A stretch of DNA of 64,000 nt from Chlamydomonas sphaeroides (GCA_001662425.1 BDDC01000057.1:10963-74962), one strand, 5' to 3'; counted from the first letter of the stretch, positions 1 to 12,200 are shown. Numbers and translations are program-made. Notes: generated by a model from the letters alone, not told the origin.

Positions 1-3000
1 CGCGACGCCGCCCTGCTGCCGGACGCCGCCGGCTCCTCGCCCTCGCCGCGGCCCTCCGCCTCGCCGGCCTCGGCCTCCATCCACGCGCCGCGCACGCCGC
101 CGGTGAGGCGGGGCCTCAGCAGCTCCCGCAGCGCCGCCAGCAGCGCGGCCTGCACCCAGGGCGCCACGTCCAGCGTGCCCGCCAGCGCTCCCAGCTCCCT
201 GCCACCCAGGCCGCACTCCTCCACCAGCAGGTGCCGCAGCGAGGGCAGGTTGAGCGGCAGCAGCGCGCCCAGCACCGCGGCGCCCTCGGGGCCTAGCCGG
301 TTGCCTGACAGGTCCAACAGCGTGAGCCGGGAGAGCGGCAGCGGGTCTGCGGGTTGGGCGCGGGCGGGGTGCGGGTCGGGCGGAGGGGCAAGGGCGGTTG
401 GGCAGGCAGGGCAGGGCACGTCGCGGCAGGGTCTGGGCTAGCAGGGCGTCTGGGCTCGCTCAGGCGGTGCGAGCCGCCCACGCCTGCGGACAGTGAGTAG
501 CCCAAGGGGGCCACCCTAGGTGGCTCCGAGCAGCTGGCGCCCGTGCGCTGCCCGGCCCCGTGACTCCTCACCCGTGGCCATGATGGTCTCCGCCAGCCCC
601 CGCATGCCGCCGCCGCCCAGCCCGCACCAGCCCAGCCGCAGCTCCTCGCAGCCGTGCGCCTCACGCAGCAGCGCCGCCAGCGACCCCACGTTGCCGCCGC
701 TGCGCGGCGTCAGCGCCGCCGCCGCCACGGCGCCGCCGCCCGACGCCGCCGCCGCCGAGGACACCCGCCGGCCGCCGGTCCCTCCGCCGCCGCCGCTGCG
801 CAGGTTGGCGCCCACCAGGCGGATCACGCGCGGGCCGCCGCCAAAGCCCGACCGCTTCGCCGCCACCGCCAGCGCCGCCAGCGTCTCCGCATCCACCACG
901 TTCCCCGACAGGTCCAGCTCCTCCACGCCGCTGCCGTCGGCGGCGGAAGGCAGCGGCGCCGGCGAGCCGTCCTCCGGCGGCGGCGGCGGCGCCGTCGCGT
1001 GCGGCGCCAGCAGCAGCGGCAGCGCCGCCGTCAGCGTGGCGTCGTCAAACTGCGCGCCCGCCAGGCCTAGCTTGGTCAGGCGTGGTGCCGACATGCTCCG
1101 ACTCGTCAGCAGCCGCGTCAGTGCCTCGGCCGTGGCCACGCCCAGCCCCACATTGCCGGACAGGTCCAGCGACGTCAGGCCGCCGGGGTAGTCGGCTAGC
1201 ACGTTGAGCACCGCGGCGCTGCCTTTGTCCGTCAGCTGGTTTCGCTCCAACCCCAGCGTACGGAGGCCGGCCGGCGCCGCCGCCGAGGCCGAGGAGGACG
1301 ACCAGGCGGGCGAGGCGGCGGCGGCGGCCTTGCGCATAAGGCTGGCGAACTCGCCGGCGACGTCGTCGCCGATGGCGTTGCCGCCGAGCAGCAGGCTGAT
1401 GATCGACGGCGCCGCAGCCAGCGCCGCCAGCACCTCGCCCGCCGCCGCCGTGCCCAGCGCGCAGTCCGTGAGGTCGATGTGGGTCAGCGTCAGCAGCGTC
1501 GTGGCGCTGCCCGGCAGCGGCGGCGGCGGCGGCGACACCTCGTCCGCCGCCGCCGCCGCGTCGGCCTGCTCCTGCCAGCGGCGGCGCCGCTGCTCGGCCG
1601 CGGCGGCGGCCTTGCCGGCCTCGCGGATGAGCGCCGCGACGGCTGCGCCGCCGCGGGGCCCGACCACCACGGGCCCCTGGCCGCCTAGCTCCAGGGCGGT
1701 GGCCGGCGGCAGCGCACCGCGGCGTGGCCGCGGCCGGCCCTCGCGGTCGTAGTCGCGCGGCTCCTCCTGTGCCAGCAGGCCCGCCAGCACGGGCAGCAGC
1801 GGCGGCGGCGCCGTGCGCAGCCAGTCGGGCATGGACACGAGCATGGGCCACGCCTCCAGCACCTGCGGGGAAGGACAGGTCAGGAGCTCAGCGGTGCCAC
1901 ATGGGTGGAAGCGCTGGCAGGCGGGTTGGATGTGGGGGCCGGTTGGCGCCAACGTGGTACGGCTGGAAGCGGTCACGGTTGGGTGCCTAGCTCGGCCCGG
2001 CCCGGCTGGGCCCGGCCCGGCCCGGCTGGGCCCTCCGCCCCGCACCTGTTCGGCTCGCTTGACTGCTGCCTCCGACCAGCTGTGCGGCTTGGCCAGCAGC
2101 CGGCCCTTGCGCAGCGCGGCCGCGAGCGCGTTGGGCGTGCGGATGTGCGACTCGAGCAGCGGCGGCAGGCGCCTGTGGGCAGGAGCGGGTGCGCGGCGTG
2201 GTTCGGTGGTAGGCGGCGTGGCACGCAGCACGGCTCCGCCGCCTTGGTCGCGTTGGTGGCATGCGGTGCGCCCGCATGCTTCGTGGCTGACGCCAGCCAG
2301 CTGCCGTACAGCCCATGGCGGTCAGGCTCCGTCGCAGTCCGAGCGCAAGCCGCTGGCCCCAGCCCCGGCCGTCACACCGGCCCATGGACCCACTTGACCA
2401 GGCCCGCCGCTCGCAGCACCTCCCGCAGCCGCTTCTCCTCCGCCTCGGCGTCGGCCGGGGGCTTGCCCAGCGGCTGCTCCCCCTCGCCCGCGGCCGCCTG
2501 CTGCTCCTGCTGCTCCCGCGCAGCCTGCTCCGCGGCAAGCTGCTTCGCCAGCCGCGCCAGCTCCCGCTGGTACCCGTCGAAGCCGTCTGCAAGTAGCAGT
2601 AGCAGGCGAGGCACGGCAACCGCGACGCAGCCAAGGACTCGGTCACGGCAAGTTCCATGCACGCCGGCCGGCTCGACCTCCAGGGCAAGACTTCGCGTCT
2701 TTTCCATCGCCATCCCGCCTCTGCTCCACCCCAGCTCGCCTCGCCATCGACATTGCCGTCGGCCCCGCGGGCCGCCCCTGTGCCCCGCAGCAGTGCCCGC
2801 CCGGCCACAGCGGCAGGTGCTCACCTCCGCCCCGGAACACGAACACAGCCGGCGCCGCCGCCAGTGCGTCCACCTCCTCGTCGGACCAGGGCAGCATGCC
2901 GTCGGGGCCCTCGGCCAGGTCGCCCGGCAGGCAGGGCAGCGGGTTCTGGCCGCAGTAGCCCGACCCCACAACCGCCACCAGCGGCTTGCCCGCCTGCAGC

Positions 3001-4030
3001 GCCCACTTGACCTGTGGGCAGCGGGGAGGCACCAGCAGGCAGGCCAGCTCAGGCGACATTCGGGCGCCCGGCGGCCCGCCCCGCCCGTCCATTGCCCTCT
3101 CCAAGCGCCCGGTCCGGCTGGATGGGCGCGCACGTCGGGGCGCCTTCAACGCGACATTGGGTCATGTAGGTCGGGCCAGGTGTCGGCCGCACCGCTGCCA
3201 CGACGCCCTAGCTGGGCCGCACCTACCTCTTTGAGCGCACGGTTGCCGGGCGGCCGGTTGGCGAGTCCGTGGTAGAAGCCCGGCGTGACGAGCATGGCCA
3301 CACAGCAGGACGAGCGGATGGCTGCTTCCACGTCCGCGGGCTTGGCGGCGTGGCGCGCGTCGTGGGCGGCGGGCGTACCCAGCGCCTCAAGCTCCGCCGC
3401 CAGGCCCACGGCCCAGTCCGAGCCCTCGGGCCACTTGGCAGACAGGAAGATGGGCGGCTGCTGCGGCTGCGGCTGTGCTGGAGGCGGCGGCGGCGGCGGC
3501 GCCGTCGGGGAGCCGGCGCGCGGCGACGGCGAGGGCGGCGCATCGGCGTTCGCGTCGGCGTTTGTTGAGCGTGCGCGGCCGGCGTCGGACGGGTGTCCGG
3601 ATGGGTCGGCCGTTTCGGCGGCGGGCTGGCTGTAGCCATCTGCTGGGAGCTCGGTTACGGCTGGGATGTAGTCGTCTGGCGACCAGGCCGCGGCGCCAGG
3701 GGCAGGGCTGGCAGCGTCCCTGGGCTGCGGCTGGGGCACGCCCTGCTCCGGCTCTGAGCCGGGCGCAGGGGGCGCAGAGTCCCCTGCTAGCCCGCCCTCC
3801 TGCTCCTCTGCCTCCTGTTCGCCGGTGCCATCTGCGCTGACGCTAGGCGGGGCCGCGTCCCATGCGCCCGCATGGCCATTCCCAGATCCGCCTGCACCTT
3901 CCTTGCCGCCTGTGTGCTGATCCTTGTCATCTGGCTGTTGCTCATCGCCTCCGTCACCGTGCTCGCCGTTGTCCTCTGCATCCTCGCGAGCAAATTCATC
4001 CTCGTAGTCCTCTTCATACTCCTCGGACAT
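1..4030 (-). CDS. TIR-like / coiled-coil / RI-type LRR protein (3' partial)
   Basis: Multi-exon gene on the minus strand, start ATG at 4030, continuing past base 1. Exons read as 4030-3227, 3011-2825, 2586-2378, 2172-2046, 1862-572 and 346-1. Phases agree at most joins; the 2378/2172 join is unresolved and may hide a mini-exon. The N-terminus is very acidic (EEYEEDYEDEF), followed by a Pro-rich linker. Next comes a TIR_2-like segment: strand A (PIFLSAKWPEG), then AIRSSCCVAMLVTPGFYHG, then ALKE joined across the intron to VKWALQAGKPLVAVV, where the Glu sits at the position of the catalytic Glu of TIR NADases. A charged helix follows (ELARLAKQLAAEQAAREQQ), then about eight ribonuclease-inhibitor-type LRRs (LRTLGLERNQL, LTSLDLSGN, VEELDLSGN, LTLLDLSGNRL). 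No NB-ARC motifs were seen. The LRR and the multi-exon structure are secure; the TIR assignment is inference. Confidence 0.72.
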
Positions 4031-4912
4031 GGCGTCGTTGGTATGTTATGGCTACCCGCAAACAACGTGCTGTTGAAGGTTATGACCGCATGGGTTATGG
4101 CAACCGCAGTTTCAGAGTTTGGCACAGGGTCAACCCAGCAGCTGCTATTAGAATGTGGTTCGTGTATGCGAACTGGTTACTTGCAGCGATAGACGCAACC
4201 CAGGCGGGCTCGTCACGGACGGTGGAACATCGAGGGTCGCAGCAAGGGAAAGTTGATCTTGCTCATGTCAGGTTATCTATTAATGAGGTGTGCGACATTG
4301 CTCTGTGATACATGAATGGGTACCACGCGCAGCCCAAAGCAGGACCCGCCGCACGCGCCGCACGGACCGATCCTCCGGTCACCAAGATCACCGGAGAGCA
4401 CTGCCAACACTGCAACGACGCAAATCGGAGCGTGGTGGTTTAATACGCCCGGACAGGAACAGATGCAACGGTGGCCATGTTGGGGAACCCGGTCACCCTG
4501 CCCTAGTCCTTGGGTACGTGTCGAGCGCTGCCCGAGCGCAATGTCCTCGTTCCGGCATCACACGACGTACTTAATTGATTGTACTGCTAAAAGTTACCAA
4601 GCACAATAGCTCGCGTTTACCCTGAGGTCTTTGCTGGCATCGACAGCTAGGTCATTTCTCGGCGGTGTCACTGCTCAAACCTCTGATAGCATACAAGGCA
4701 CGAAGTGACGCTCTTAGCAACCGCGCTGCTTTAACGGTCGGTCCCCTGTCAAACGACAATACTGTCGCCCCCATTCCCCTTGCAAAACTGTCGTACCGAC
4801 CAGGAGGTACCGACCTAACCTGCTACGAAAGCTCGACCATCCAGAGGACCCCACAGAGGAACCTCATGCCTGCCTTACACAGAACTCCGCCACGCAGCAT
4901 GTGGGCGTAAGC
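4031..4912. other. Intergenic, no gene recognised
   Basis: About 880 bp between the start of the TIR/LRR-like gene and the stop of the downstream oxygenase, lower in GC than the flanking exons. It must hold the promoter of the TIR/LRR gene. A minus-strand TGTAA (TTACA on the plus strand at 4875-4879) lies 34 nt past the oxygenase stop and could be its polyadenylation element. Nothing else is recognised. Confidence 0.5.
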
Positions 4913-6755
4913 CTACACGCTCCAGCCTTCCTCCTCTGCCTCCTCCTCTCCCCTGCTCCCAAGCGCCCGCTCCAGCCGCTCCAGCAGTGCCCCCAGCTCC
5001 CGCCCCAGCGGCTCCTGGTGCGAGTGCACCTCCATGGCCACAGCCGCCACCGTCAGCCGCTGCGCCAGGCCCGGAAGCCGCGTCGAGCCGCACAGGTCCG
5101 CGCCGCGCATCAGCGGGCACTCGAAGCTGGGCGCCACGGCCGCAAACGACATGGCGATGGGGGGCTGGGGACCGCCCGAGGGGCACGCAGCGCTGCCGCT
5201 AGCCCCGGCGCCGGGTCCATGCGGCTCGCCGCCGCCTGCTGGCCCCCTGCTGACGTGGTCACAACGACCGCCACGGCTCTCCTCGTCATCGCTCCCGTCA
5301 TCCGCCATGCCGCCCCAGTGCAGCAGCCGGCCGCTCCACAGCAGCGCCTCCCCCGCGGCGGCCGGCAGCGCGCGGATGCGTTGCGGGTCGGGCAGAGCAA
5401 GGTCGTCCGCACCGCCTTCCGCGGGGCTGGCAGCGATACCCAAGCCTCCGTCGCCGTCATGCCCCACACGGCCACAGCCGCTGTGCAGCCCTGCTGCTGC
5501 TCCCCCTTCCTCGCCCTCTTCCGGTTCCCCCTCCCCACCCATCCCCGGCTCCCGTGCAACTCTGTGGTACCTCGGGTCCCTGTCCGCCGGCAGCACGTAC
5601 ATGCACCCGTTGGCGGGGGTGGCGGGGGTGAGGGCCAGCCACAGCGTGACGTAGGCGGGCAGGGCCGGCGGCCCCGGCAGCAGCGGCATGGTGGGCCGGT
5701 CGCGGTGCGGGCCCCAGCCGCGCTGGCCTGCGGGGCGGACAGGTACGGAGCAGGGGGCAACGGGCCAGGCACACATCGCACATGGTTGACGTGGTTGCAG
5801 TCCGGCGCACGGAGCTGGGGGCTGTGCAATGCCGACAGCCTCCCCAACGCTGATGATCAATTGAAAGCGTACGAATCCGGTCGCCCCAAAAGAAACAGAG
5901 AAACAAGAGCCTATACCTGCAATTCAAAGCTGCCGGCGGCCGAAACAGAGCCGTGGCCACAACCTTACCTGGGCCGACATGGAAGAAGGCAAAGTCGGGC
6001 GTCAGGCTCAGCCGCCCGCCTGACAGCTGCCGCACGGTACTGCCGTACATCCTGGCCAGCAGCCAAGCCTCATCGAACAGCGCCAGCCAGGCCAGGTGCC
6101 AGCCCAGGCGCCGGAGCGCACACGCGCCGGCCGCAAGCGAGTCGCAGAGGCGCTGGTGCAGCCGCTCAAAGGCCTCCGCGCTCGCGTCATCGGTTGACAG
6201 AGACGTTTGTCCTGCGGGCTTGCCGGCGCGGGCTGCAGAGGTGTCCGCCGCCAGGGTCGCGGCGAGGGCAGCGCGGGAAAGGCGCGCGTAGCCGCGGCGC
6301 ACAAGGCCGCGGCGGCAGGCGTGCAGGGCTGCGCGCATAGCTGCACCGGAGCTGGTTGTCTGCTGGCAAGAGGCGGTGGCTGCTTCGCCGTCATGGGGAG
6401 GCTGGGTTGTCACGCTAACGCAACACACAGCTGGGTAGGTGGGCGTGGCGAGCAGCGACAGCCCCGTTGCTTGGGCAAGCAGACGCCAGGGCGAGGCCGA
6501 CGCATCCGCATCTAGGAGAAACTCGTCGTCAAGCCCCTCGGCGACTGAAGCAGCGACCGCAGAGAAAGAAGCATCAGGTTGGGCTGCGTCGCTTGCCGCT
6601 TCCTCGCCGCGCTGCCGCTTGGTAGGACCCGCTTCAAGATGGTCAGTGATGCAAAGGTCAGTCTCAGTCGCAGCTATGTGGCTTGTGTGCAAGGAGGGCA
6701 AGCGAGGTCGGGGAGGTGGGTCGAGGTCGGCCTTGGAATTCATCGAAAGAAGCAT
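4913..6755 (-). CDS. PhyH-like Fe(II)/2-oxoglutarate dioxygenase
   Basis: Two exons, 6755-5969 and 5727-4913, joined in phase (GPG across the junction), give about 533 residues. The first exon encodes a low-complexity start with a basic patch (TKRQRGEE) and a helical region ending in DFAFFHVGPG. The second opens with GWGPHRDRP, which supplies the HxD iron ligands, then YVTLWLALTPATPANGCMYV and LPADRDPRYH. This is the jelly-roll pattern of phytanoyl-CoA dioxygenase-like enzymes. The distal iron ligand is probably the His of LLWSGRLLHWGG. The 2-oxoglutarate-binding Arg is not clear because an acidic and Gly-rich insertion follows. Members hydroxylate small molecules or side chains; the substrate cannot be told. 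The start could also be Met5 of this frame. Confidence 0.72.
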
Positions 6756-9032
6756 GTCTCTAGGAATTGTAACTGAGCAGAGTGGGAGAGGCGAGGCGAG
6801 GCGGGGCTGTTGCCTAGCACGAACCCCAGCTGTCGCGCCCTGGCAGCCCCTTGCCTGCCCGGACTGTTTGCAACTATCATCCGCCTTGTTCGTGCGACAA
6901 GGACTCTAGGAAGCGTTCAGCACGGCCTCCATGCCTTGGCGTATATTACAGAATAGCAGCAAGCGCGGAATATGTGACAACATCCGGGTTAGACCAGGAG
7001 GGCAATCGAAGCCGAATGCTGTCATGTGACGTGCCGTCCGCCGACTGGCGGCTTCTTGCCGTATGATTCCTACCGCACGTTCCTACCGACCGCCCTGCTA
7101 ATCAGGCTACCGTAGGTTGAAGGCGAGGTAACACCGGACTACCGTCTTCTTCGTGCCGTCAGGACCACCGTCTTCTCCATCCTGATCGGGCCTCACTTGC
7201 ACAGCCAGCCGCCCAGCCAGCAGGCGGCAACTTATCTGATGGCTGATGCCCACGTGTGAGCCAGCACAGCTAGCACTGCCAGCTGTGGCCCACCGCGTCG
7301 ACCCAGCAGGTTCACGACCACAAATGCACTTTGCTTGACAGCTGGCGTGTTTGGCCATGCCAATCACCTTTTGTGCATGACTTACAAAGGCCCCAGCTAC
7401 AGACCAGCATAGGTAGGCTGTGACAGCTGCTGCTGCTAACCCGAAACAGCTGTCGCGTTGCTGCTATGAGGCAACAGTAACAGCTAGCGGCCCGCTCCAT
7501 GCTCAGAAAGCAGGCAAAAAGAGCGGCCCGCTGCATGGTGGCTGTCGGCTGAAGCTTGGCGCTTGCGACGGCTGAGTGCTCGTCACAACGTGTCACAACC
7601 AGGCGACAAGTATTTCCCCATCGGCATGGGGAAATCCGCCACACCAGCCCTTCTCCCTGGCTCGCACGCACGGCAAGTGCGCACAGACGGCACCCGGCAC
7701 AAGACCCGGCGAGCCCCGCACCGCTCCCCCACGACTCGCAACATCCAACCCTGCGCTGCGGCCCACGTGGGCCGTGCAGCCGCCAACCAACAGCCGACTC
7801 ATCAGATAACAGCGACACGCCCTCGGCTTCCTTCCCTGCAATCTCAGCAGGTCCGGGGGTGGCGAACCACCGCACCGTCCATACATCAACCTGAGAGCCG
7901 CAGCAGCGCCGCTCATTACGCCGCGACAACCCGCCGACAGACACAAGACCTGGCAACAGCCTGCGCCTCAAGCGCAGTGCAGGCGAGGGCTCCACATACA
8001 GGGAGGCGAGATGCCACCCGCCGCCCCACTTGACCCTGTCAATAGACAACGCTGCCACGTCCGCGGGCTAGCTACACCAGCCGCGCTTGTGCGGCTGCGG
8101 CTGCCGCCAGCATGTTGCCAGGTGAAGAGCCCAGCCGACCGCACATGCACAATCCTATGCCTAGACACGCAGGGCCCAACGCAAACGGGCCTGACTCTTG
8201 CCAGGCACACAGCGTCGACAAACAGCAACACGCTCTCAGCTTGCGCCGTGTTGCGCCGTTTTGCGCGCTGTCAACACCTCCAGCACACCGCACGCAGCAC
8301 GCCGGCGGCAGTCGGCGCACGCGCGGGCGCAGGAGGTCAGGAGCAGCCATGCCCAGGATTACCCAACCCCTGGGCCCCGCAGCAGCGCGGCCAGCCATCG
8401 GCGCCACGAGCCCCCATGCATGCCGGGTAGGCCCCGGCGGCTGGCCCGGAGGGCGCCCTGCCATGCATGCCGCCGCCTGGCCTGCGCAGCGCTCGCCTGT
8501 GCGGCAGTACGGCACATGCGTGTGGCCTCCTCGGGGCGGCGAGACGCACCCGCCGCCCAGCATGCTTGTGCCGATGGACGACGTTGCCGTGTCGGCGGGC
8601 GCAAGCACCCGAGCATTGCCAAGCGGGCTGGGGCCGGCGCGGCTGCAACGAGCCCGGGCAGCCACGCCGCCGCACCCGAGGCCCGGGAAACCAAGGCCCG
8701 GACACCGTCGTGTGACCCATGCCAACGCCACGACAGCGCATACAGGTACAACCAAGGGAATCTAGGGACCTCGAAGCGCCCGCATCACTGGACTCGGGAC
8801 GGAGGGGACGTCTTCGTCCGACGGGCAAACGCATGCTTGGCAGATCTACACAAAATTCAGAGGCTCTCACAGGAATGACGACTGCACACATGACTCACGG
8901 CGTCGCGAGGATCACACGGCAGCTGCAAGCCGAACAATACTGAGCCGCGCAAGGTAGGAGAGAACCCCCGGCCTGCGCCACCATCCATAATCATTGCTAC
9001 ACGAGCCTGCGGCATGCAAAGGCACCCTACGC
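6756..9032. other. Intergenic, 2.3 kb without a supported gene
   Basis: Several open frames of 60-250 codons overlap on both strands, but none has a recognisable domain or a consistent exon pattern. The stretch separates the oxygenase promoter from the 3' end of the first BTB gene. It is GC-rich with alternating AT-richer pockets. No transposon termini, RNA gene or repeat array was recognised. Confidence 0.4.
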
Positions 9033-10676
9033 TCAGCGCAGCGGTGCGCGCTTAAATACCAGCCTGCCGCTCAAGCGCCCTTCGTGCAGGTAGTCGGCCC
9101 ACCGCGCCACCTGCCGCTCCACCTCCACCGCGCCAGGCGCCTCGGCATTACCCGGCGCAGCCGGCCGCAGCGGCAGCGCGTCGTGCGAGCCCAGAGCCTT
9201 GTCGATGCCAACGGCATCCGCATCTGTGTCATATGACTCCGTGTGGGCGATCTGCATGCGGCCTTGGCGCCACTTATGCACCGTCAGCTTCGCATGCGGC
9301 AGCACGACGCCGGCGCAATCGACCAGCTCCACCGGCGCGATACAGTTGAGGAACACACCGGCAGCGTCAGCACCCTCAACGAGATTTACATGGATGGACC
9401 ATGCAAAACCGCGCACGCTCAGGACGCTGAAGGCGCCCTCGAAGCTGGCGTACAAGCGCAGCACCTTGCTCTCGCCGGCTGCGAGATCCTGCAGGCCGTC
9501 CCGGACTTCTTGCTCCGTGATGCTCCACTCGACGGCCAGGCCCTCGGTCGGGATGCACTGGCGCCGCGGCGGGCCGTACCAGGGCGAGGTGGCATCGGAG
9601 GGGGAAAAGGCGCCGCAGATTTGCAACCGCTCCCTCAGCTCCTTCGATGCGGATGCGTAACGCTGTAGAAAACCCTGTTCGAGGCGGCTGATGGCAAACC
9701 AACCGCTAATTTTCGGTAGCACGTGGGCAAGGTAGGCGTCGCTGAGGTGGGTAAGCCGGATGAGGCGGCACAAGCGCGATAGGTCAGCCTCCGACACATG
9801 CCGAATGCTGACCCATCGCCATGTTGCCAGCAGCAGCAGCACTGAGGACTCGTCGTCCGTGCCGAAGTCGTCGGAAGCCAGCAGGTCTTCCATCGCGACC
9901 ACGGGAAGGGATCGGAGCTGTTGCAGGGGCCCCTCCGAACGCAGCACCGCCAGGGCGTCACCAAAGTGTGCCACGAGCCGCTTCTGGGCGGCCGAGCGCA
10001 CGGCCGCGAAGCTGGCCGGCTCCTCCTCCTCCGGCCCCGGCCACTGCTCGTGCAAGCCGTAGAACGCCAGCACGGGCGGCGGGGCCTTGGCGCCGCCGCT
10101 GTCGCTGCTGTTGCTGGCGCCGGCTGCAGTGCCACCATCCCCCAGTAGCAGCCGGGTCATGTTCTCGTCGCACGCCCGCACGCCGTCCCCGACCTGCAGG
10201 TAGCCGGCCTGTCGCCGCACCGCCAGCAGCTGCTCGAAGTCCTGGCCCTCCTCCGGCAACTGGCCCGTGTAGATGAAGCGGATGGCGGTCAGGGCGGCGG
10301 GCAGCTCCGCCTCGCTGGCCAGGGGCACCAGCACCTCGGGCTGGGCGCCGCCGGCCGCCGTGGCGCCAGCGCTGCCAGCCCAGTCGGGGCCCAGCTGAGC
10401 CTCGAAGCGCTGGCTACCCAGACGCAGCACCAGGCAGTGGGCTGGCAGGCTCTCGCCCACGAAGACACGGCCGCAGGCTTCCTCAACCAAGGATCCAGCG
10501 CTGGCGGAGATGATCGGCTGCGGCTCACCGACCTTCAGGCGCTTGGCCGAAGGCGTAAGGTCGCTGTCGGCGTCCGGATCAGCAGCAGGACCATTGACGT
10601 AGAAGCGCAGCACGCAATCTGCGCCCACGGAGTTACCGAAGGTCCCTGCCAGCGCCCGGCGCAGCTTCTGGCTCAT
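9033..10676 (-). CDS. BTB-BACK protein, LRB/POB1-like (copy 1)
   Basis: Single-exon gene of 547 residues. The N-terminus MSQKLRRALAGTF is followed by ADCVLRFYV, an insertion with a basic NLS-like stretch (SAKRLKVGE), then the rest of the BTB fold (SLPAHCLVLRLGSQRFEAQL, ELPAALTAIRFIYTGQLP, FEQLLAVRRQAGYL). A BACK-like helical region follows (VAMEDLLASDDFGTDDESS, LIRLTHLSDAYL), then a C-terminal beta-rich domain (GFAWSIHVNL, VVLPHAKLTVHKW) ending with ARWADYLHEGRLSG. BTB-BACK proteins usually serve as CUL3 ubiquitin-ligase adaptors. The split BTB with a basic insertion resembles plant LRB/POB1. The frame is intact from start to stop. It lies 3' of an MCM5 remnant in the left unit of a tandem duplication. 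The lack of introns contrasts with its neighbours. Confidence 0.85.
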   Translation of the reverse strand: MSQKLRRALAGTFGNSVGADCVLRFYVNGPAADPDADSDLTPSAKRLKVGEPQPIISASAGSLVEEACGRVFVGESLPAHCLVLRLGSQRFEAQLGPDWAGSAGATAAGGAQPEVLVPLASEAELPAALTAIRFIYTGQLPEEGQDFEQLLAVRRQAGYLQVGDGVRACDENMTRLLLGDGGTAAGASNSSDSGGAKAPPPVLAFYGLHEQWPGPEEEEPASFAAVRSAAQKRLVAHFGDALAVLRSEGPLQQLRSLPVVAMEDLLASDDFGTDDESSVLLLLATWRWVSIRHVSEADLSRLCRLIRLTHLSDAYLAHVLPKISGWFAISRLEQGFLQRYASASKELRERLQICGAFSPSDATSPWYGPPRRQCIPTEGLAVEWSITEQEVRDGLQDLAAGESKVLRLYASFEGAFSVLSVRGFAWSIHVNLVEGADAAGVFLNCIAPVELVDCAGVVLPHAKLTVHKWRQGRMQIAHTESYDTDADAVGIDKALGSHDALPLRPAAPGNAEAPGAVEVERQVARWADYLHEGRLSGRLVFKRAPLR

Positions 10677-11495
10677 CGCACTACGGCTGCACGTGCAAGA
10701 CCACCGGCACCGAGCTCGTGATTCGATCGGTCGTAATTGCTCAAGACGGCCATTGCCGTCTGTATTCGGGATACGCAGCTAGCCATCTTACATTGCATGC
10801 ACTTGAGGTGAGCGGAGTTTGTGCCTTAGCTCAGGCCCGCCGCATTGAGGTGGAAGCTTTGATTGGGAAAGGTCTTATTGCAGCGTTTCTTCACTTATAG
10901 CGATTCGTTGTTGTTGACGCTGCATGTGCGTGGCCAGACTGTTGGAGAACAAAATCCTCAAGTCGAGCCTTGCACCTGACTCATTGCCTGCTCGGCCTCT
11001 TGCGCAATGTGGGCAATGCTTGCTGACACCTGGTATGGGACGGATTGTGCGTATGTGGAGCATATGTGGATCGCAGTCGACAGAGGACAGATTCGAGCAT
11101 GCCATCGTGTACCCCTTGCAGCTTGCACAAGGGGTTCGTCCACGGTTCACCCGCTGGCCATGGCTCATTCCCCGGCCTGCTCTTGTTGAGTTGCCGAGGG
11201 GCCTACGGAACCGCTGATGGGCTTCAGGCGCGCCCCAGAATGTGTCTCAGACCCCCCGCATTTCCCGGTGCCCATGCTCAACTCCTGGCTGTCGCTGCCA
11301 AGCAACCCGAGTCACCCTGAATTACCCTGAACATCCCACATCAATCTTCACACCCGCCGCACCGCCACACGCCGATCACGGCCCGCTCTTCGCCAGTCGC
11401 TGGGCCAGTTGCTGGGCCCAGGAGGCCTCCTGGCCGGCCGCCCCCCACCAGCTCCTTCGCGACCAGACCCCTCCTACTCTCCGCGCCCCGCCCCG
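10677..11495. other. Intergenic, promoter side of BTB copy 1
   Basis: About 820 bp between the BTB copy 1 start and the stop-codon end of the MCM5 remnant. It should contain the BTB promoter. It is AT-richer than average (GATTGGGAAAG, TTGTTGTTGACG). It corresponds in position to 14802-15474 of the right-hand duplicate. No gene was recognised. Confidence 0.4.
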
Positions 11496-12200
11496 CTACC
11501 GCACGCGCGTGACGGTGTTCCGCTCGCGCGTGAGCGCCACCCCCGCCATGGCCAGCAGCACCCGCAGCACCACGCTCTCTTGCTCGCCCAGCGCCACCAT
11601 CTCGTCCAGCAGCCGCCGCGTGGTCATGGCGGCGCCGATGTGCAACCGCCGCTTGATGCGCTCCTCCAGACGGCGAGCGTGGCCCAGCTGCGAGGCGTGG
11701 AGGCGGCGGGGTGAGGCCGCGCCGCCTCCTCGCTCAGGCGGGGTGAGCACTGGCTGCGGCAGTAGTGGATGTAGCGCTTGAGGAACTCGACGTCCTGGAG
11801 CAGGGTAAGGGGAAATGGAGATAAGTTTGGACGGGAGCGTGGGCGCCATGGCGCTTAAGCTGCCGACACGCGTTGGCGGCTGGGGACCGCATTCGGCTCA
11901 CAGCCCACCTGCGCTTCCTGGCAAGGCTCCGTCGTGCCTGCGCCGCCGCGCGCCTGCGCCGCCCGTGCGCCAACTCTGTGGGCCAAGGGTCACGCGGAGG
12001 CGCTCACGCCCGCCCCGTCGTAGCTCGCAGCAGCAGCCAGCCCCACTGCACGCGCTGCGGAACAACCATACCCACACGCCTTCATCCGCAGCGGCTGGCC
12101 CTACCCCACCTTTCTCCCTCGCATGCCCTCGTCGCCGCACCGGTGGTTGTCCAGCACGTGCCACGGTGTGGCCATGTCGTACTCGAGGCCACGCAAGCAG
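11496..12200 (-). pseudogene. Truncated MCM5 3'-end duplicate
   Basis: The region 11496-11690 is a near copy of the last MCM5 exon (15475-15675), including LGHARRLEERIKRRLH and the C-terminal NTVTRVR plus stop. It lacks 6 bp, so GAGDVALT becomes GVALT. Immediately beside it, at about 11715-11800, is the first half of the exon found at 16585-16698 (EFLKRYIHYCRSQCSP). About 0.94 kb with the intervening exons has therefore been removed. Homology to MCM5 intron sequence continues at 11900-11990 (compare 16860-16945), and to the end of the exon at 17218-17355 at 12138-12190, then stops near 12200. With no Walker motifs, N-domain or start it cannot encode an MCM. It is a decayed relic of a tandem duplication. 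Confidence 0.88.

Noticed and set aside
520..1752. Plus-strand open frames opposite the LRR exon
   Set aside because: Low-complexity shadows of the LRR codons; the minus strand shows repeated leucine patterns and correct intron phases.
7312..8878. Overlapping open frames in the 6.8-9.0 kb intergenic stretch
   Set aside because: Frames exist on both strands over the same bases, as expected from GC-rich DNA with few stops; no family resemblance.
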